A stretch of DNA of 64,000 nucleotides from Pisaster brevispinus (Eukaryota > Echinodermata > Asteroidea > Forcipulatida > Asteriidae), in contig JAMKCF010000031.1 of the NCBI GenBank assembly GCA_023634235.1, positions 1,302,001 to 1,366,000 of the forward strand, in the 5' to 3' direction. The position numbers and the translations under genes are program-made. The notes under the pieces are model-generated. The model was not told the DNA's origin. It saw only the letters and a program-made list of their open reading frames with translations, and did not search any database. Positions 1 through 9,550 of this stretch are shown in pieces (position 1 is the first letter of the stretch; the number at the start of each line of letters is the position of its first letter).

Positions 1-247
1 ACTCTATCAGTCTGAACCATCAAAAAAATTTTCATTGAATTGTTCACTCAGAAATTCAAGATGACCACGGCTATTGCCTGTGTCTTGGTTTTAATTTTTG
101 ACCATAATCCTCCCCCACAGAAAATGGTCTTCAGGACAACCTACTCTATCAGTCTGAACCATCAATAGATTTACACTTAAATGTTTTCACCTAGAAAACT
201 TAATGGCCACTGCTATAGCTTTTAATTATGTGGGTTTTCGTCCCATC

Positions 248-460
248 TTGAGTGCCTTTTTACGACACTTGTTTTGTCGCTCGTAACTACTTATACCGAT
301 GATTTGATTTTGAGCTACGCAATTCTTTCATCTTAGAAAATATTGAGAGTTCTATAGGTAATAATGGAGATGTCAGCATATAGTACAATTATTAATGTTT
401 CCCAAACGAGTGGGAATTGACCTTGTCGCCCCCGACTCCCTAGACAAAAAGGACTTCAGG
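248..460 (+). repeat. Long-unit internal segment, copy 1
   Basis: This segment starts TTGAGTGCC and contains TTGTCGCTCGTAACTACTT, then TTTGATTnTGAGCTnCGCAA, then a TCTTAGAAAATAT stretch, then a GTGGGAATTGA.CTTGTCG stretch. It is repeated at 875-1090, 627 bp to the right, with many substitutions. The flanking short-unit sequence is the same on both sides, so it looks like an insertion into, or a longer version of, the ~140 bp unit. Confidence 0.65.
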
Positions 461-874
461 ACAAACTACTCTATCAGTTAGAACCATCAATAAAATTACA
501 CTTGTATTTTTCACCCAGAACTCCAAGATGGCCTCAGCTATAGTCTGTGTATTATTTGTATGTTGTGACCATAACCCCTCCTAGAAAAAGGTGTTTAGGA
601 CAACCTACTCTATCAGTTTGAGATGGCCGCAGCAAAAGCTTGGACCTGATTTGTTTTTTACCCATCTGGAGAGCCGTTTACGTTACGTTACGAGAGCCGT
701 TTACGTTAAAAATTTTGGTTTATCAAAACCATTCCTCCCCTCTAAAAAAAGGACTTCAGGACAACCTACTCTGTCAGTCTGAACCATCAATCATTTTACA
801 CTTATATTTTTCACCCAGAATTCCAAGATGGCCACAGCTGAATCTTTGGATGATGTTTTTTTCCCCGACCCAAC

Positions 875-1090
875 TTGAGTGCCGTTTTACGTTACTCACT
901 TAATTGTCGCTCGTAACTACTTTTATCGTCGATTTGATTATGAGCTCCGCAACTCTTTGATCTTAGAAAATATGAAAAGTTTAAACTAATACTGAAAACA
1001 TCCGCCTTTGGTACAATTTTTAACGATTCCCAAAGTAGTGGGAATTGAACTTGTCGTTCCTGACCCCCTTGAGATAAACAGACTTCAGAA
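875..1090 (+). repeat. Long-unit internal segment, copy 2
   Basis: This is the diverged partner of 248-460, with the same order of blocks: TTGAGTGCC, TTGTCGCTCGTAACTACTT, the TTTGATTATGAGCTCCGCAA region, a TCTTAGAAAATAT stretch, then AGTGGGAATTGAACTTGTCG. The two copies differ by many substitutions and small indels, which argues against a recent duplication. Confidence 0.65.
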
Positions 1091-1329
1091 CAACCTGCTC
1101 CATTAGTCTGAACCTTCAATAAAATAACATTTACATTTTCATTAAAAAAAATTTGTTTTACCAAAATCATTCCTCCCCTCTAAAAATGGTATTCAGGACA
1201 ACCTGCTCTTAAAGTCTGAACAATCAAGTGAATTACAATTAAATTTTCCACCAAGAAATCCAAGATGGCTAAAGCTATTGCCTGAGGTTTAAAACATTTT
1301 TTTAAATACCAAAATCATTCCTCCCCTCT

Positions 1330-3677
1330 CAACTTCTGTTAGGGGTAGGGCTAACATCCAGGCCGCTCGCCTCGTCTACAGAGTCGTCAGCACCCCCAAA
1401 CTCACGGTAGAGATAGCCCTTGAGACGGGCTTTACAGTGGTACTAAACTTGTGCAGATCCGATATTGTCTTAGGGGTGATTTGACCATCCTCATTTTGTG
1501 TTTGTCTCTTTTACAGCAAATTCGAGATGAAGCTGTTTTGCGGGGCCTTTGTAGCGTCCCCGTTTGCTGGTCTTTTCCGGTGTAAAGCCTGCCCGCAACG
1601 GCCGTAAAAGTCCAATTTCCGGATGCAGATATACCTGAGCAAGATTCAGGCAAAAAATTCATCTCTCTAGCATGCCTAGATCGGGAGTTATTCCCATTAC
1701 CCCGGTCCGCACGACCTTGTCTCGCAGCCGGTTTTTTTTTTTTTGGCGGGGGGGTCAATTTCTGTTAGGGGTAGGGCTTACATCCAGGCCGCTCGCCTCG
1801 CCTACAGAGTCGTCAGCAACCCCAAACTCACGGTAGAGAGAGCCCTTGAGACGGGCTTTACAGTGGTGCTAAACTTGTGCAGATCCGATATTGCCTTGGG
1901 GGTGATTTGACCATCCTTATTTTATGTTTGTCTCTTTTACATCAAATTCGAGATGAAGCTGTTTTGCGGGGCCTTTGTAGCGTCCCCGTTTGCTGGTCTT
2001 TTCCGGTGTAAAGCCTGCCCGCATTGGCCGTAAAAGTCCAATTTCCGGATGCGGGGATACCTAAGGAAGATTCAGGCGAACATTTCATCTCTCTAGCATG
2101 CCTAGATCGGGAGTTATTCCCAAATTCACCACACAGTTAAATTGGGCCATTACCCCGGTCCGCACGACCTTGTCTCGCAGCCGGTTTTTGGGAGGGGTCA
2201 ATTTCTGTTAGGGGTAGGGCTAACATCCAGGTCGCTCGCCTCGCCTACAGAGTCGTCAGCAACCCCAAACTCACGGTAGAGGGAGCCCTTGAGACGGGCT
2301 TTACAGTGGTGCTAAACTTGTGCAGATCCGATATTGCCTTGGGGGTGATTTGACCATCCTTATTTTGTGTTTGTCTCTTTTACAGCAAATTCGAGATGAA
2401 GCTGTTTTGCGGGGCCTTTGTAGCGTCCCCGTTTGCTGGTCTTTTCCGGTGTAAAGCCTGCCCGCAACGGCCGTAAAAGTCCAATTTCCGGATGCAGGGA
2501 TACCTAAGGAAGATTCAGGTAAAAAAGTCATCTCTCTAGCATGCCTAGATCGGGAGTTATTCCCATTACCCCGGTCCGCACGACCTTGTCTCGCAGCCGG
2601 TTTTTTTTTTTTTTTGGGGGGGTCAATTTCTGTTAGGGGTAGGGCTTACATCCAGGCCGCTCGCCTCGCCTACAGAGTCGTCAGCAACCCCAAACTCACG
2701 GTAGAGAGAGCCCTTGAGACGGGCTTTACAGTGGTGCTACACTTGTGCAGATCCGATATTGCCTTGGGGTTGATTTGACCATCCTTATTTTATGTTTGTC
2801 TCTTTTACATCAAATTCGAGATGAAGCTGTTTTGCGGGGCCTTTGTAGCGTCCCCGTTTGCTGGTCTTTTCCGGTGTAAAGCCTGCCCGCATTGGCCGTA
2901 AAAGTCCAATTTCCGGATGCGGGGATACCTAAGGAAGATTCAGGCGAAAATTTCATCTCTCTAGCATGCCTAGATCGGGAGTTATTCCCAAATTTACCGC
3001 ACAGTTAAATTGGGCCATTACCCCGGTCCGCACGACCTTGTCTCGCAGCCGGTTTTTGGGAGGGGTCAATTTCTGTTAGGGGTAGGGCTAACATCCAGGT
3101 CGCTCGCCTCGCCTACAGAGTCGTCAGCAACCCCAAACTCACGGTAGAGGGAGCCCTTGAGACGGGCTTTACAGTGGTGCTAAACTTGTGCAGATCCGAT
3201 ATTGCCTTGGGGGTGATTTGACCATCCTTATTTTGTGTTTGTCTCTTTTACAGCAAATTCGAGATGAAGCTGTTTTGCGGGGCCTTTGTAGCGTCCCCGT
3301 TTGCTGGTCTTTTCCGGTGTAAAGCCTGCCCGCAACGGCCGTAAAAGTCCAATTTCCGGATGCAGTGATACCTAAGGAAGATTCAGGTAAAAAAATTCAT
3401 CTCTCTAGCATGCCTAGATCGGGAGTTATTCCCAAATTCACCGCACAGTTAAATTGGGCCATTACCCCGGTCCGCACGACCTTGTCTCGCAGCCGGTTTT
3501 TGGGAGGGGGTCAATTTCTGTTAGGGGTAGGGCTAACATCCAGGTCGCTCGCCTCGCCTACAGAGTCGTCAGCAACCCCAACCTCACGGTAAAGGGAGCC
3601 CTTGAGACGGGCTTTACAGTGGTGCTAAACTTGTGCAGATCCGATATTGCCTTGGGGGTGATTTGACCATCCTTATT
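1330..3677 (+). repeat. Satellite array, left edge block (~5.4 monomers)
   Basis: Tandem monomers share the phase point TTGACCATCC at 1481, 1907, 2350, 2775, 3218 and 3663, giving lengths of 426, 443, 425, 443 and 445 bp. This is an alternation of type B (poly-T/G) and type A (26 bp segment present), ending in a B/A hybrid. The first, partial monomer (1330-1490) enters just after the position of the T/G tract and carries many private substitutions. This fits an array edge that is little homogenised. The block is continuous in phase with 14601-64000 if the transposon array between them is removed. Confidence 0.93.
1731..1754 (+). repeat. Poly-T/poly-G tract of first B monomer
   Basis: A T run is followed by GGCGGGGGGG. 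This is the first of about fifty such tracts in the window, all at the same monomer position with different lengths. The second in this block is at about 2600. Confidence 0.9.
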
Positions 3678-3679
3678 AG

Positions 3680-3705
3680 CTGTTCCGACTTAGCAGTCGG
3701 AACAG
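3680..3705 (+). repeat. 5' palindrome, unit 1, copy 1
   Basis: A perfect inverted repeat with stem CTGTTCCGACT, loop TAGC and stem AGTCGGAACAG. It is preceded by AG, so the first ten bases AGCTGTTCCG are the inverse complement of the 3' subterminal CGGAACAGCT. A GTTTTGTTTTTCTTGGGATT segment follows. Confidence 0.95.
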
Positions 3706-3730
3706 GTTTTGTTTTTCTTGGGATTATTAG

Positions 3731-3756
3731 CTGTTCCGACTTAGCAGTCGGAACAG
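3731..3756 (+). repeat. 5' palindrome, unit 1, copy 2
   Basis: Identical to the palindrome 51 bp upstream. Palindrome plus T-rich spacer form a direct 51 bp repeat joined by ATTATT. Confidence 0.95.
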
Positions 3757-3773
3757 GTTTTGTTTTTCTTGGG

Positions 3774-3780
3774 ATTATTA

Positions 3781-3818
<38 letters not shown>
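3774..3818 (+). repeat. (ATT)n microsatellite, unit 1
   Basis: A TTA/ATT run with one TTTTT interruption, lying between the 5' palindromes and the conserved CTTTGTTTCTGTCAAAAT start of the body. Every unit has this tract at the same place, and its length varies. Confidence 0.95.
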
Positions 3819-3819
<1 letters not shown>

Positions 3820-4127
3820 TTTGTTTCTGTCAAAATCGCCATAGCATTTGAACACGATTTTGTACGAACCTAAACTCTAAAATAATAAAAATGGGAGACT
3901 TAATTCTTATATCAAACTGAAGCTTAGTACATGAAATTATGCTAAGAGTAATATTGTTCAAATTCTTCATTAATTAGCTGAGTTATAATGACATGAATAT
4001 TTAATTAGGCAATCTTGTTCCCACCATATCTCAAGAAGTATATGTCTGATCCTCAAACTGTTTTCAAATCTAGACTCGTCTTATTATGTAGCTACGCAGC
4101 GTGGCAAAAAATTCATAAAACGTCATC

Positions 4128-4139
4128 AATGACGTCATT
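4128..4139. promoter_or_regulatory. CRE-like palindrome in the element body
   Basis: AATGACGTCATT is a perfect palindrome containing TGACGTCA, the CREB/ATF consensus. It overlaps a second dyad (ACGTCAT-CA-ATGACGT). The core octamer recurs at 6338, 8249, 9862, 11603 and 13203, once per unit. A binding role is only a motif-level inference. Confidence 0.4.
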
Positions 4140-4720
4140 TGTGGCGCGATTTTGTTCTGTGTACAAAACACCACTGGCGCTGAAAGTGCAAATGTTTCGA
4201 CAGTCAAAAACACGATATTTTCAATTAAATTACGAATTAGTTTCCTAAATTACATAAACTGTTTTGAAAAGTTAATTGCTTTTAATAAGAGATGTTCCTG
4301 GTTATTAAAACTAATCAAAGTAGAAAAATTTCCACGATAATTAACGATTCAGTGACAAATCGGACACCAATGGCTAGCCATATTATTGAGTCTTGGAGAC
4401 AATGTTCCGTTCATCGACTAAAAATGTAGTCAGGATGCCCTGCGACACAGAGAAAAATGCACGCGAAATGCCGTAACGAAATAGCCGACTTCTGGGTACC
4501 AGTCGCTGCACACTATTTATACAAAAAGATCGATCTATAGCGTATTGAAACGGTGGCTTGTGCATGTGTACATGTACGTCATGATTCTGTTGCCCGGTGC
4601 GCTCGACGATTTTGTCCCCGGCGCTACATTTTTTGAACTTAAGCTTAACTCTAAATGTAAATTTTTATAAAAATTCTTAATTGATTCATTTGAATATTTA
4701 ACTAGTTAATCTTTGCAGCA

Positions 4721-5881
4721 CCATATCTCAAGAAGTACACAGCCGATTTTCAAATTTTTTTCAGTTATAGACTCCTTGGGCATTGGAGATTAGCTTTAGG
4801 AAATCGTGACCCAATATTGACCTTTACTAGGGGTCAACCGGAAGTGGGACCATATCTCAAGAACTACACAACCGATTTAAAAACTTTTTTCAGTTATAGA
4901 CTCCTTGGGCATTGGAGAATAGCTTTGGGAAATCGTGACCCATAGTTGACCTTTTGTTAGGGGTCAACCGGAAGTGGGACCATATCTCAAGAACTACACA
5001 ACAAATTTTCAAGCTTTTTTCAGTTATAGACTCCTTGGGCATTTGAGATTAGTTTTTGGGAAATCGTGACCCAATGTTGACCTTTACTAGGGGTCAACCG
5101 GAAGTGGGACCATATCTCAAGAACTACACAACCGATTTTCAAACTTTTTTCAGTTAGACTCCTTGAGCACTAAAGATCAGCCTTGGGTAACCATGACCCC
5201 ATGTTGACCTTTACTTCCAGGTCAACCGGAAGTGAGACGATAACTCAAGAATTACACAACCGATTTTCAAACTTTTTTTAGTTATAGACTCCTTGGGCAT
5301 TGGAGATTAGTTTTGGGAAATCGTGACTCAATGTTGACCTTTACTAGGGGTCAACCGGAAGTGGGACCATTTCTAAAGAACTACACAACCAATTTTCAAC
5401 TTATTTTCAGTTATAGATCCTTAGAGCATTAAATATTGAACTTGGGTTACCCTGACCCATGTTGACCTTTTCTTCCGGGTCAACTGGAAGTGGGCCTATA
5501 TCTCAATAATTACTTAGCAAATTTTCAATTTCTTTCAGTTTTATACCCTTTAAGCATTGAATATTAAACTAGGGTTACCATGACCCCATGTTAACCTTTC
5601 CTTCCGGGTCAACCGGAAGTGGGATCATTACTCAAGAATTACACAACCCATTTTCAAATTTTTTTCAGTGATAGAGTCTTTGAGCATTGAAGATTAGCCT
5701 TGTTCTACCGTGACCCAATGTTGATCTTACTTCTAGGTCAACCGGAAGTGGGACCATATCTCAAGAACTACAGAGCCGATTTTCTTTGTTTTCAGTTATA
5801 AACCCTTTGAGCAATGAAGATAAGCCTTGGGTTACCGTAACCCCATGTTGACCTTTAATTCCGGGTCAACCAGAAGTGGAA
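4721..5881 (+). repeat. Core tandem repeat, unit 1 (9 x ~129 bp)
   Basis: Copies start near 4721, 4850, 4980, 5110, 5238, 5367, 5495, 5625 and 5754, with periods of 128-130 bp. The consensus contains CCATATCTCAAGAACTACAC, AACCGATTTTCAAACTTTTT, CAGTTATAGACTCCTTGGGC and a TTGACCTTTACT.GGGTCAACCGGAAGTG stretch. A strongly diverged additional copy lies upstream in the body at 4024, so the body itself may have grown from this repeat. Confidence 0.93.
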
Positions 5882-5950
5882 CCATATCGTTCAATCTTGA
5901 ATTTAGGCTCAGTTTAAATGTCTGGATCAGTTAATCAAAGTACAACAAAA

Positions 5951-5990
5951 CGGAACAGCTTTGTGTTTGTTCACAAACACTTAATGTCTA

Positions 5991-5991
<1 letters not shown>
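5951..5991 (+). other. 3' terminus of unit 1: subterminal motif, hairpin, CTAG
   Basis: CGGAACAGCT at 5951-5960, hairpin GTGTTTGT-TC-ACAAACAC at 5963-5980, seven bases, then CTAG at 5988-5991. A hairpin a few bases before CTRR is the usual Helitron-superfamily 3' end. Confidence 0.8.

Positions 5992-6026
<35 letters not shown>
5992..6026 (+). repeat. (ATT)n microsatellite, unit 1/2 junction
   Basis: An uninterrupted TTA run joins the CTAG of unit 1 to the body of unit 2. Confidence 0.95.
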
Positions 6027-6027
<1 letters not shown>

Positions 6028-6842
6028 TTTGTTTCTGTCAAAATTGCCATAGCTTTTGTACACGATTTTGTACGAACCTAAGCTCTAAAATAATAGATAT
6101 GGGAGATTCAGATCTTACATCAAATTGAAGCTTAGAACATGAAATTATGCTAAGAGTAAAATTGTTCAAGTTCTTCATTAATTAGCTGAGTTATAATGAC
6201 ATGAATATTTAATTAGGCAATCTTGTTCCCACCATATCTCAAGAAGTATATGTCTGATCCTCAAACTGTTTTCAAATATAGACTCGTCTTATTATGTAGC
6301 TCTGTAGCGTGGCAAAAAAGTCATAAAACGTCATCAATGACGTCATTTGTTGGCGCGTTTTTGCTCTGTGTACAAAACACTTGGCGCTGAAAGGGCAAAT
6401 GTTTTGACAGTCAAAAACACGATATTTTCAATTAAAATTACGAATTAGTTTCCTAAATTACATAAACTGTTTTGAAAAGTTAATTGCTTTTAATAAGAGA
6501 TGTTCCTGGTCATTAAAACTAATCAAAGTAGAAGAATTTCCACGATAATTAACGATTCAGTGACAAATCGGACACCAATGGCTTGGAGACAAGGTTCCGT
6601 TCATCGACTAAAAATGTAGTCAGGATGCCCTGCGACACAGAGAAAAATGCACGCGAAATGCCGTAACGAAATAGCCGACTTCTGGGTACCAGTCGCTGCA
6701 CACTATTTATACAAAAACATCGCGTATTGAAACGGTGGCTTGTGCATGTGTACATGTACGTCGTGATTCTGTTGCCCAGGGCGCTCGACGATTTTGTCCC
6801 GGGCGCTACATTTGAATATTTAACTAGTTAATCTTTGCAGCA

Positions 6843-7618
6843 CCATATCTCAAGAAGTACACAGCCGATTTTCAAACTTTTATCAGTTATAGACTCCTTG
6901 GGCATTGGAGATTAGCTTTGGGAAAACGTGACCCAATGTTGACCTTTATTTAGGGGTCAACCGGAAGTGGGACCATATCTCAAGAACTACACAACCGATT
7001 TTCAAACATTTTTCAGTTATAGACTCCTTGGGCATTGGAGATTAGCTTTGGGAAACCGTGACCCCATGTTGACCTTTACTAGGGGTCAACCGGAAGTGGG
7101 ACCATATCTCAAGAACTACACAACCGATTTTCAAACTTTTTTCAGTTATAGACTCCTTGGGCACCAAAGATCAGCCTTGGGTAACCATGACCCCATGTTG
7201 ACCTTTACTTCCGGGTCAACCGGAAGTAAGACCATATCTCAAGAACTACACAACCGATTTTCAAACTTTTTTCAGTTATAGACTCCTTGGGCACCAAAGA
7301 TCAGCCTTGGGTAACCATGACCCCATGTTGACCTTTACTAGGGGTCAACCGGAAGTGGGACCATATCTCAAGAACTACACAACCGATTTTCAATTTCTTT
7401 TCAGTTATAGATCCTTTGAGCATTAAATATTGAACTTGGGTAACCCTGACCCCATGTTGACCTTTACTTCCGGGTCAACTGGAAGTGGGCCTATATCTCA
7501 ATAATTACTTAGCCAATTTTCTTTGTTTTCAGTTATAAACCCTTTGAGCATTGAAGATAAGCCTTGGGTTACCGTAACCCCATGTTGACCTTTAATTCCG
7601 GGTCAACCGGAAATGGAA
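6843..7618 (+). repeat. Core tandem repeat, unit 2 (6 copies)
   Basis: Copies start at 6843, 6973, 7102, 7232, 7361 and 7490 (129-130 bp). Copies three and four are close to each other, including ACCAAAGATCAGCCTTGGGT, so they look locally duplicated. Confidence 0.93.
7207..7227. promoter_or_regulatory. ETS-type inverted repeat in core repeat
   Basis: A perfect dyad: ACTTCCGG, spacer GTCAA, then CCGGAAGT. Each arm matches the ETS-family core CCGGAAGT. Core copies with CTAGGGG instead of CTTCCGG keep only the right arm. Function is not shown. Confidence 0.35.
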
Positions 7619-7687
7619 CCATATCGTTCAATCTTGAACATAGGCTCACTTTAAATGTCTGGATCAATTAATCAAAGCACAACAAAA

Positions 7688-7728
7688 CGGAACAGCTTTG
7701 TGTTTGTTCACAAACACTTAGTGTCTAG
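7688..7728 (+). other. 3' terminus of unit 2
   Basis: CGGAACAGCT at 7688-7697, hairpin 7700-7717, CTAG 7725-7728. Same 41 bp geometry as unit 1. Confidence 0.8.
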
Positions 7729-7750
7729 TTATTTTTATTATTATTATTAG

Positions 7751-7776
7751 CTGTTCCGACTTAGCAGTCGGAACAG
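7751..7776 (+). repeat. 5' palindrome, unit 3, copy 1
   Basis: Same 11 bp stem and TAGC loop as at 3680. The spacer reads TTTGTTGGG instead of TTTCTTGGG. Confidence 0.95.
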
Positions 7777-7807
7777 GTTTTGTTTTTGTTGGGATTATTA
7801 TTTTTAG

Positions 7808-7833
7808 CTGTTCCGACTTAGCAGTCGGAACAG
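7808..7833 (+). repeat. 5' palindrome, unit 3, copy 2
   Basis: Identical palindrome 57 bp further on, separated by GGGATTATTATTTTT. Confidence 0.95.
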
Positions 7834-7870
7834 GTTTTGTTTTTCTTGGGATTATTATTTTTATTATTAG

Positions 7871-7896
7871 CTGTTCCGACTTAGCAGTCGGAACAG
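7871..7896 (+). repeat. 5' palindrome, unit 3, copy 3
   Basis: Identical palindrome 63 bp further on. The spacing grows by TTATTA steps, as expected of slippage in the (ATT) linker. An (ATT)n tract to 7937 and the body follow. Confidence 0.95.
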
Positions 7897-8761
7897 GTTT
7901 TGTTTTTCTTGGGATTATTATTTTTATTATTATTATTCTTTGTTTCTGTCAAAATCGCCATAGCATTTGAACACGATTTTGTACGAACCTAAACTCTAAA
8001 ATAATAAAAATGGGAGACTTAATTCTTATATCAAACTAAAGCTTAGTACATGAAATTATGCTAAGAGTAATATTGTTCAAGTTCTTCATTAATTAGCCGA
8101 GTTATAATGACATGAATATTTAATTAGGCAATCTTGTTCCCACCATATCTCAAGAAGTATATGTCTGATCCTCAAACTGTTTTCAAATATAGACTCGTCT
8201 TATTATGTAGCTCTGTAGCGTGGCAAAAAATTCATAAAACGTCATCAATGACGTCATTTATTGGCGCGTTTTTGCTCTGTGTACAAAACACTTGGCGCTG
8301 AAAGGGCAAATGTTTTGACAGTCAAAAACACGATATTTTCAATTAAAATTACGAATTAGTTTCCTAAATTACATAAACTGTTTTGAAAAGTTAATTGCTT
8401 TTAATAAGAGATGTTCCTGGTCATTAAAACTAATCAAAGTAGAACAATTTCCACGATAATTAACGATTCAGTGACAAATCGGACACCAATGGCTTGGAGA
8501 CAAGGTTCCGTTCATCGACTAAAAATGTAGTCAGGATGCCCTGCGACACAGAGAAAAATGCACGCGAAATGCCGTAACGAAATAGCCGACTTCTGGGTAC
8601 CAGTCGCTGCACACTATTTATACAAAAATATCGATCTATAGCGTATTGAAACGGTGGCTTGTGCATGTGTACATGTACGTCGTGATTCTGTTGCCCAGGG
8701 CGCTCGACGATTTTGTCCCGGGCGCTACATTTGAATATTTAACTAGTTAATCTTTGCAGCA

Positions 8762-9411
8762 CCATATCTCAAGAAGTACACAGCCGATTTTCAAACTTTT
8801 ATCAGTTATAGACTCCTTGGGCATTGGAGATTAGCTTTGGGAAAACGTGACCCAATGTTGACCTTTATTTAGGGGTCAACCGGAAGTGGGACCATATCTC
8901 AAGAACTACACAACCGATTTTCAAACATTTTTCAGTTATAGACTCCTTGGGCATTAGAGATTAGCTTTGGGAAACCGTGACCCAATGTTGACCTTTACTT
9001 AGGGGTCAACCAGAAGTGGGACCATATCTCAAGAACTACACAACCGATTTTCAAACTTTTTTCAGTTATAGACTCCTTGGGCACCAAAGACCAGCCTTGG
9101 GTAACCATGACCCCATGTTGACCTTTACTTCCGGGTCAACCGGAAATGAGACCATATCTCAAGAACTACACAACCGATTTTCAAACTTTTTTTCAGTTAT
9201 AGACTCCTTGGGCACCAAAGATCAGCCTTAGGTAACCATGACCCCATGTTGACCTTTACTAGGGGTCAACCGGAAGTGGGACCATATCTCAAGAACTACA
9301 AAACCGATTTTCAATTTCTTTTCAGTTATAGATCCTTTGAGCATTAAAGATTGAACTTGGGTAACCCTGACCCCATGTTGACCTTTAATTCCGGGTCAAC
9401 CGGAAATGGAA
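8762..9411 (+). repeat. Core tandem repeat, unit 3 (5 copies)
   Basis: 650 bp between the first and last CCATAT phase points, i.e. five copies of 130 bp, with the same copy order as unit 5. Confidence 0.92.
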
Positions 9412-9480
9412 CCATATCGTTCAATCTTGAACTTAGGCTCACTTTAAATGTCTGGATCAATTAATCAAAGCACAACAAAA

Positions 9481-9521
9481 CGGAACAGCTTTGTGTTTGT
9501 TCACAAACACTTAGTGTCTAG
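9481..9521 (+). other. 3' terminus of unit 3
   Basis: CGGAACAGCT 9481-9490, hairpin 9493-9510, CTAG 9518-9521. Confidence 0.8.
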
Positions 9522-9550
9522 TTATTATTATTATTATTATTATTATTATT
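9522..9550 (+). repeat. (ATT)n microsatellite, unit 3/4 junction
   Basis: A pure TTA run directly after CTAG, followed by CTTTGTTTCTGTC. Confidence 0.95.

Larger units (their letters stand above)
1..1329. repeat. AT-rich diverged tandem repeat block, ~140/327 bp units
   Basis: About seven diverged copies of one unit begin near 1, 143, 468, 607, 768, 1097 and 1204. Each opens with a form of ACTCTATCAGTCTGAACCATC, runs through a CACCCAGAAnTCCAAGATGGCC segment and closes with CATTCCTCCCCTC then AGGACTTCAGGACAACCT. Spacings are roughly 142, 325, 139, 161, 329 and 107 bp, so short and long units alternate. The long units (143 and 768) carry an extra ~190 bp segment. No open frame with coding character is seen; the few short frames are not shared between copies. 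It is not recognised as a named family. It could be an old satellite or the internal repeats of a decayed transposon. Copies differ widely, so this block is older or less homogenised than the satellite to its right. Confidence 0.7.
3678..5991 (+). mobile_element. HINE-like unit 1 (2.3 kb, with 5' palindromes)
   Basis: This is the longest unit and the only one touching the left satellite flank. Order: two 26 bp palindromes (3680, 3731), (ATT)n to about 3817, body about 3818-4720, nine ~129 bp core repeats (4721-5881), a tail TTCAATCTTGAATTTAGGCTC region, a subterminal motif, a hairpin and CTAG at 5988-5991. The last bases before CTAG read AATGT instead of the AGTGT seen in the other units. Its body and core repeats carry more private changes than units 2-6, which is consistent with being at the array edge. 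Confidence 0.75.
5992..7728 (+). mobile_element. HINE-like unit 2
   Basis: This unit starts directly with (ATT)n after the CTAG of unit 1 and has no 5' palindrome. It has six core repeats (6843-7618). A ~20 bp deletion before the GC-richer stretch distinguishes it from unit 1, and a few bases are missing near 6720. It ends with a hairpin and CTAG at 7725-7728. Confidence 0.75.
7729..9521 (+). mobile_element. HINE-like unit 3 (three 5' palindromes)
   Basis: Three palindrome units (7751, 7808, 7871) are set in (ATT)-rich sequence, followed by a body and five core repeats (8762-9411), a hairpin and CTAG at 9518-9521. The palindrome-bearing start resembles unit 1 (same AACACGATTTTGTACGAACC and AAAATGGGAGACTT variants near 7970-8020). 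Units 2, 4, 5 and 6 share the other variants (GTACACGATTTTG, ATGGGAGATTCAGATC). So units 1 and 3 share a distinct 5' haplotype. Confidence 0.75.

Noticed and set aside
892..1170. 92-codon minus-strand frame in the left AT-rich block
   Set aside because: Not present in the sister copy at 248-460 and without protein-like features; chance frame in a repeat.
3633..3851. Short open frame over the 5' palindromes and (ATT)n
   Set aside because: It encodes an isoleucine run from the microsatellite; low-complexity shadow.
6967..7281. 104-codon frame over the 129 bp core repeats, seen also in units 3-6
   Set aside because: Tandem repeats of ~129 bp (divisible by three) keep any open frame open by default. 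Some copies are 130 bp and shift it, and there is no domain or codon signal.
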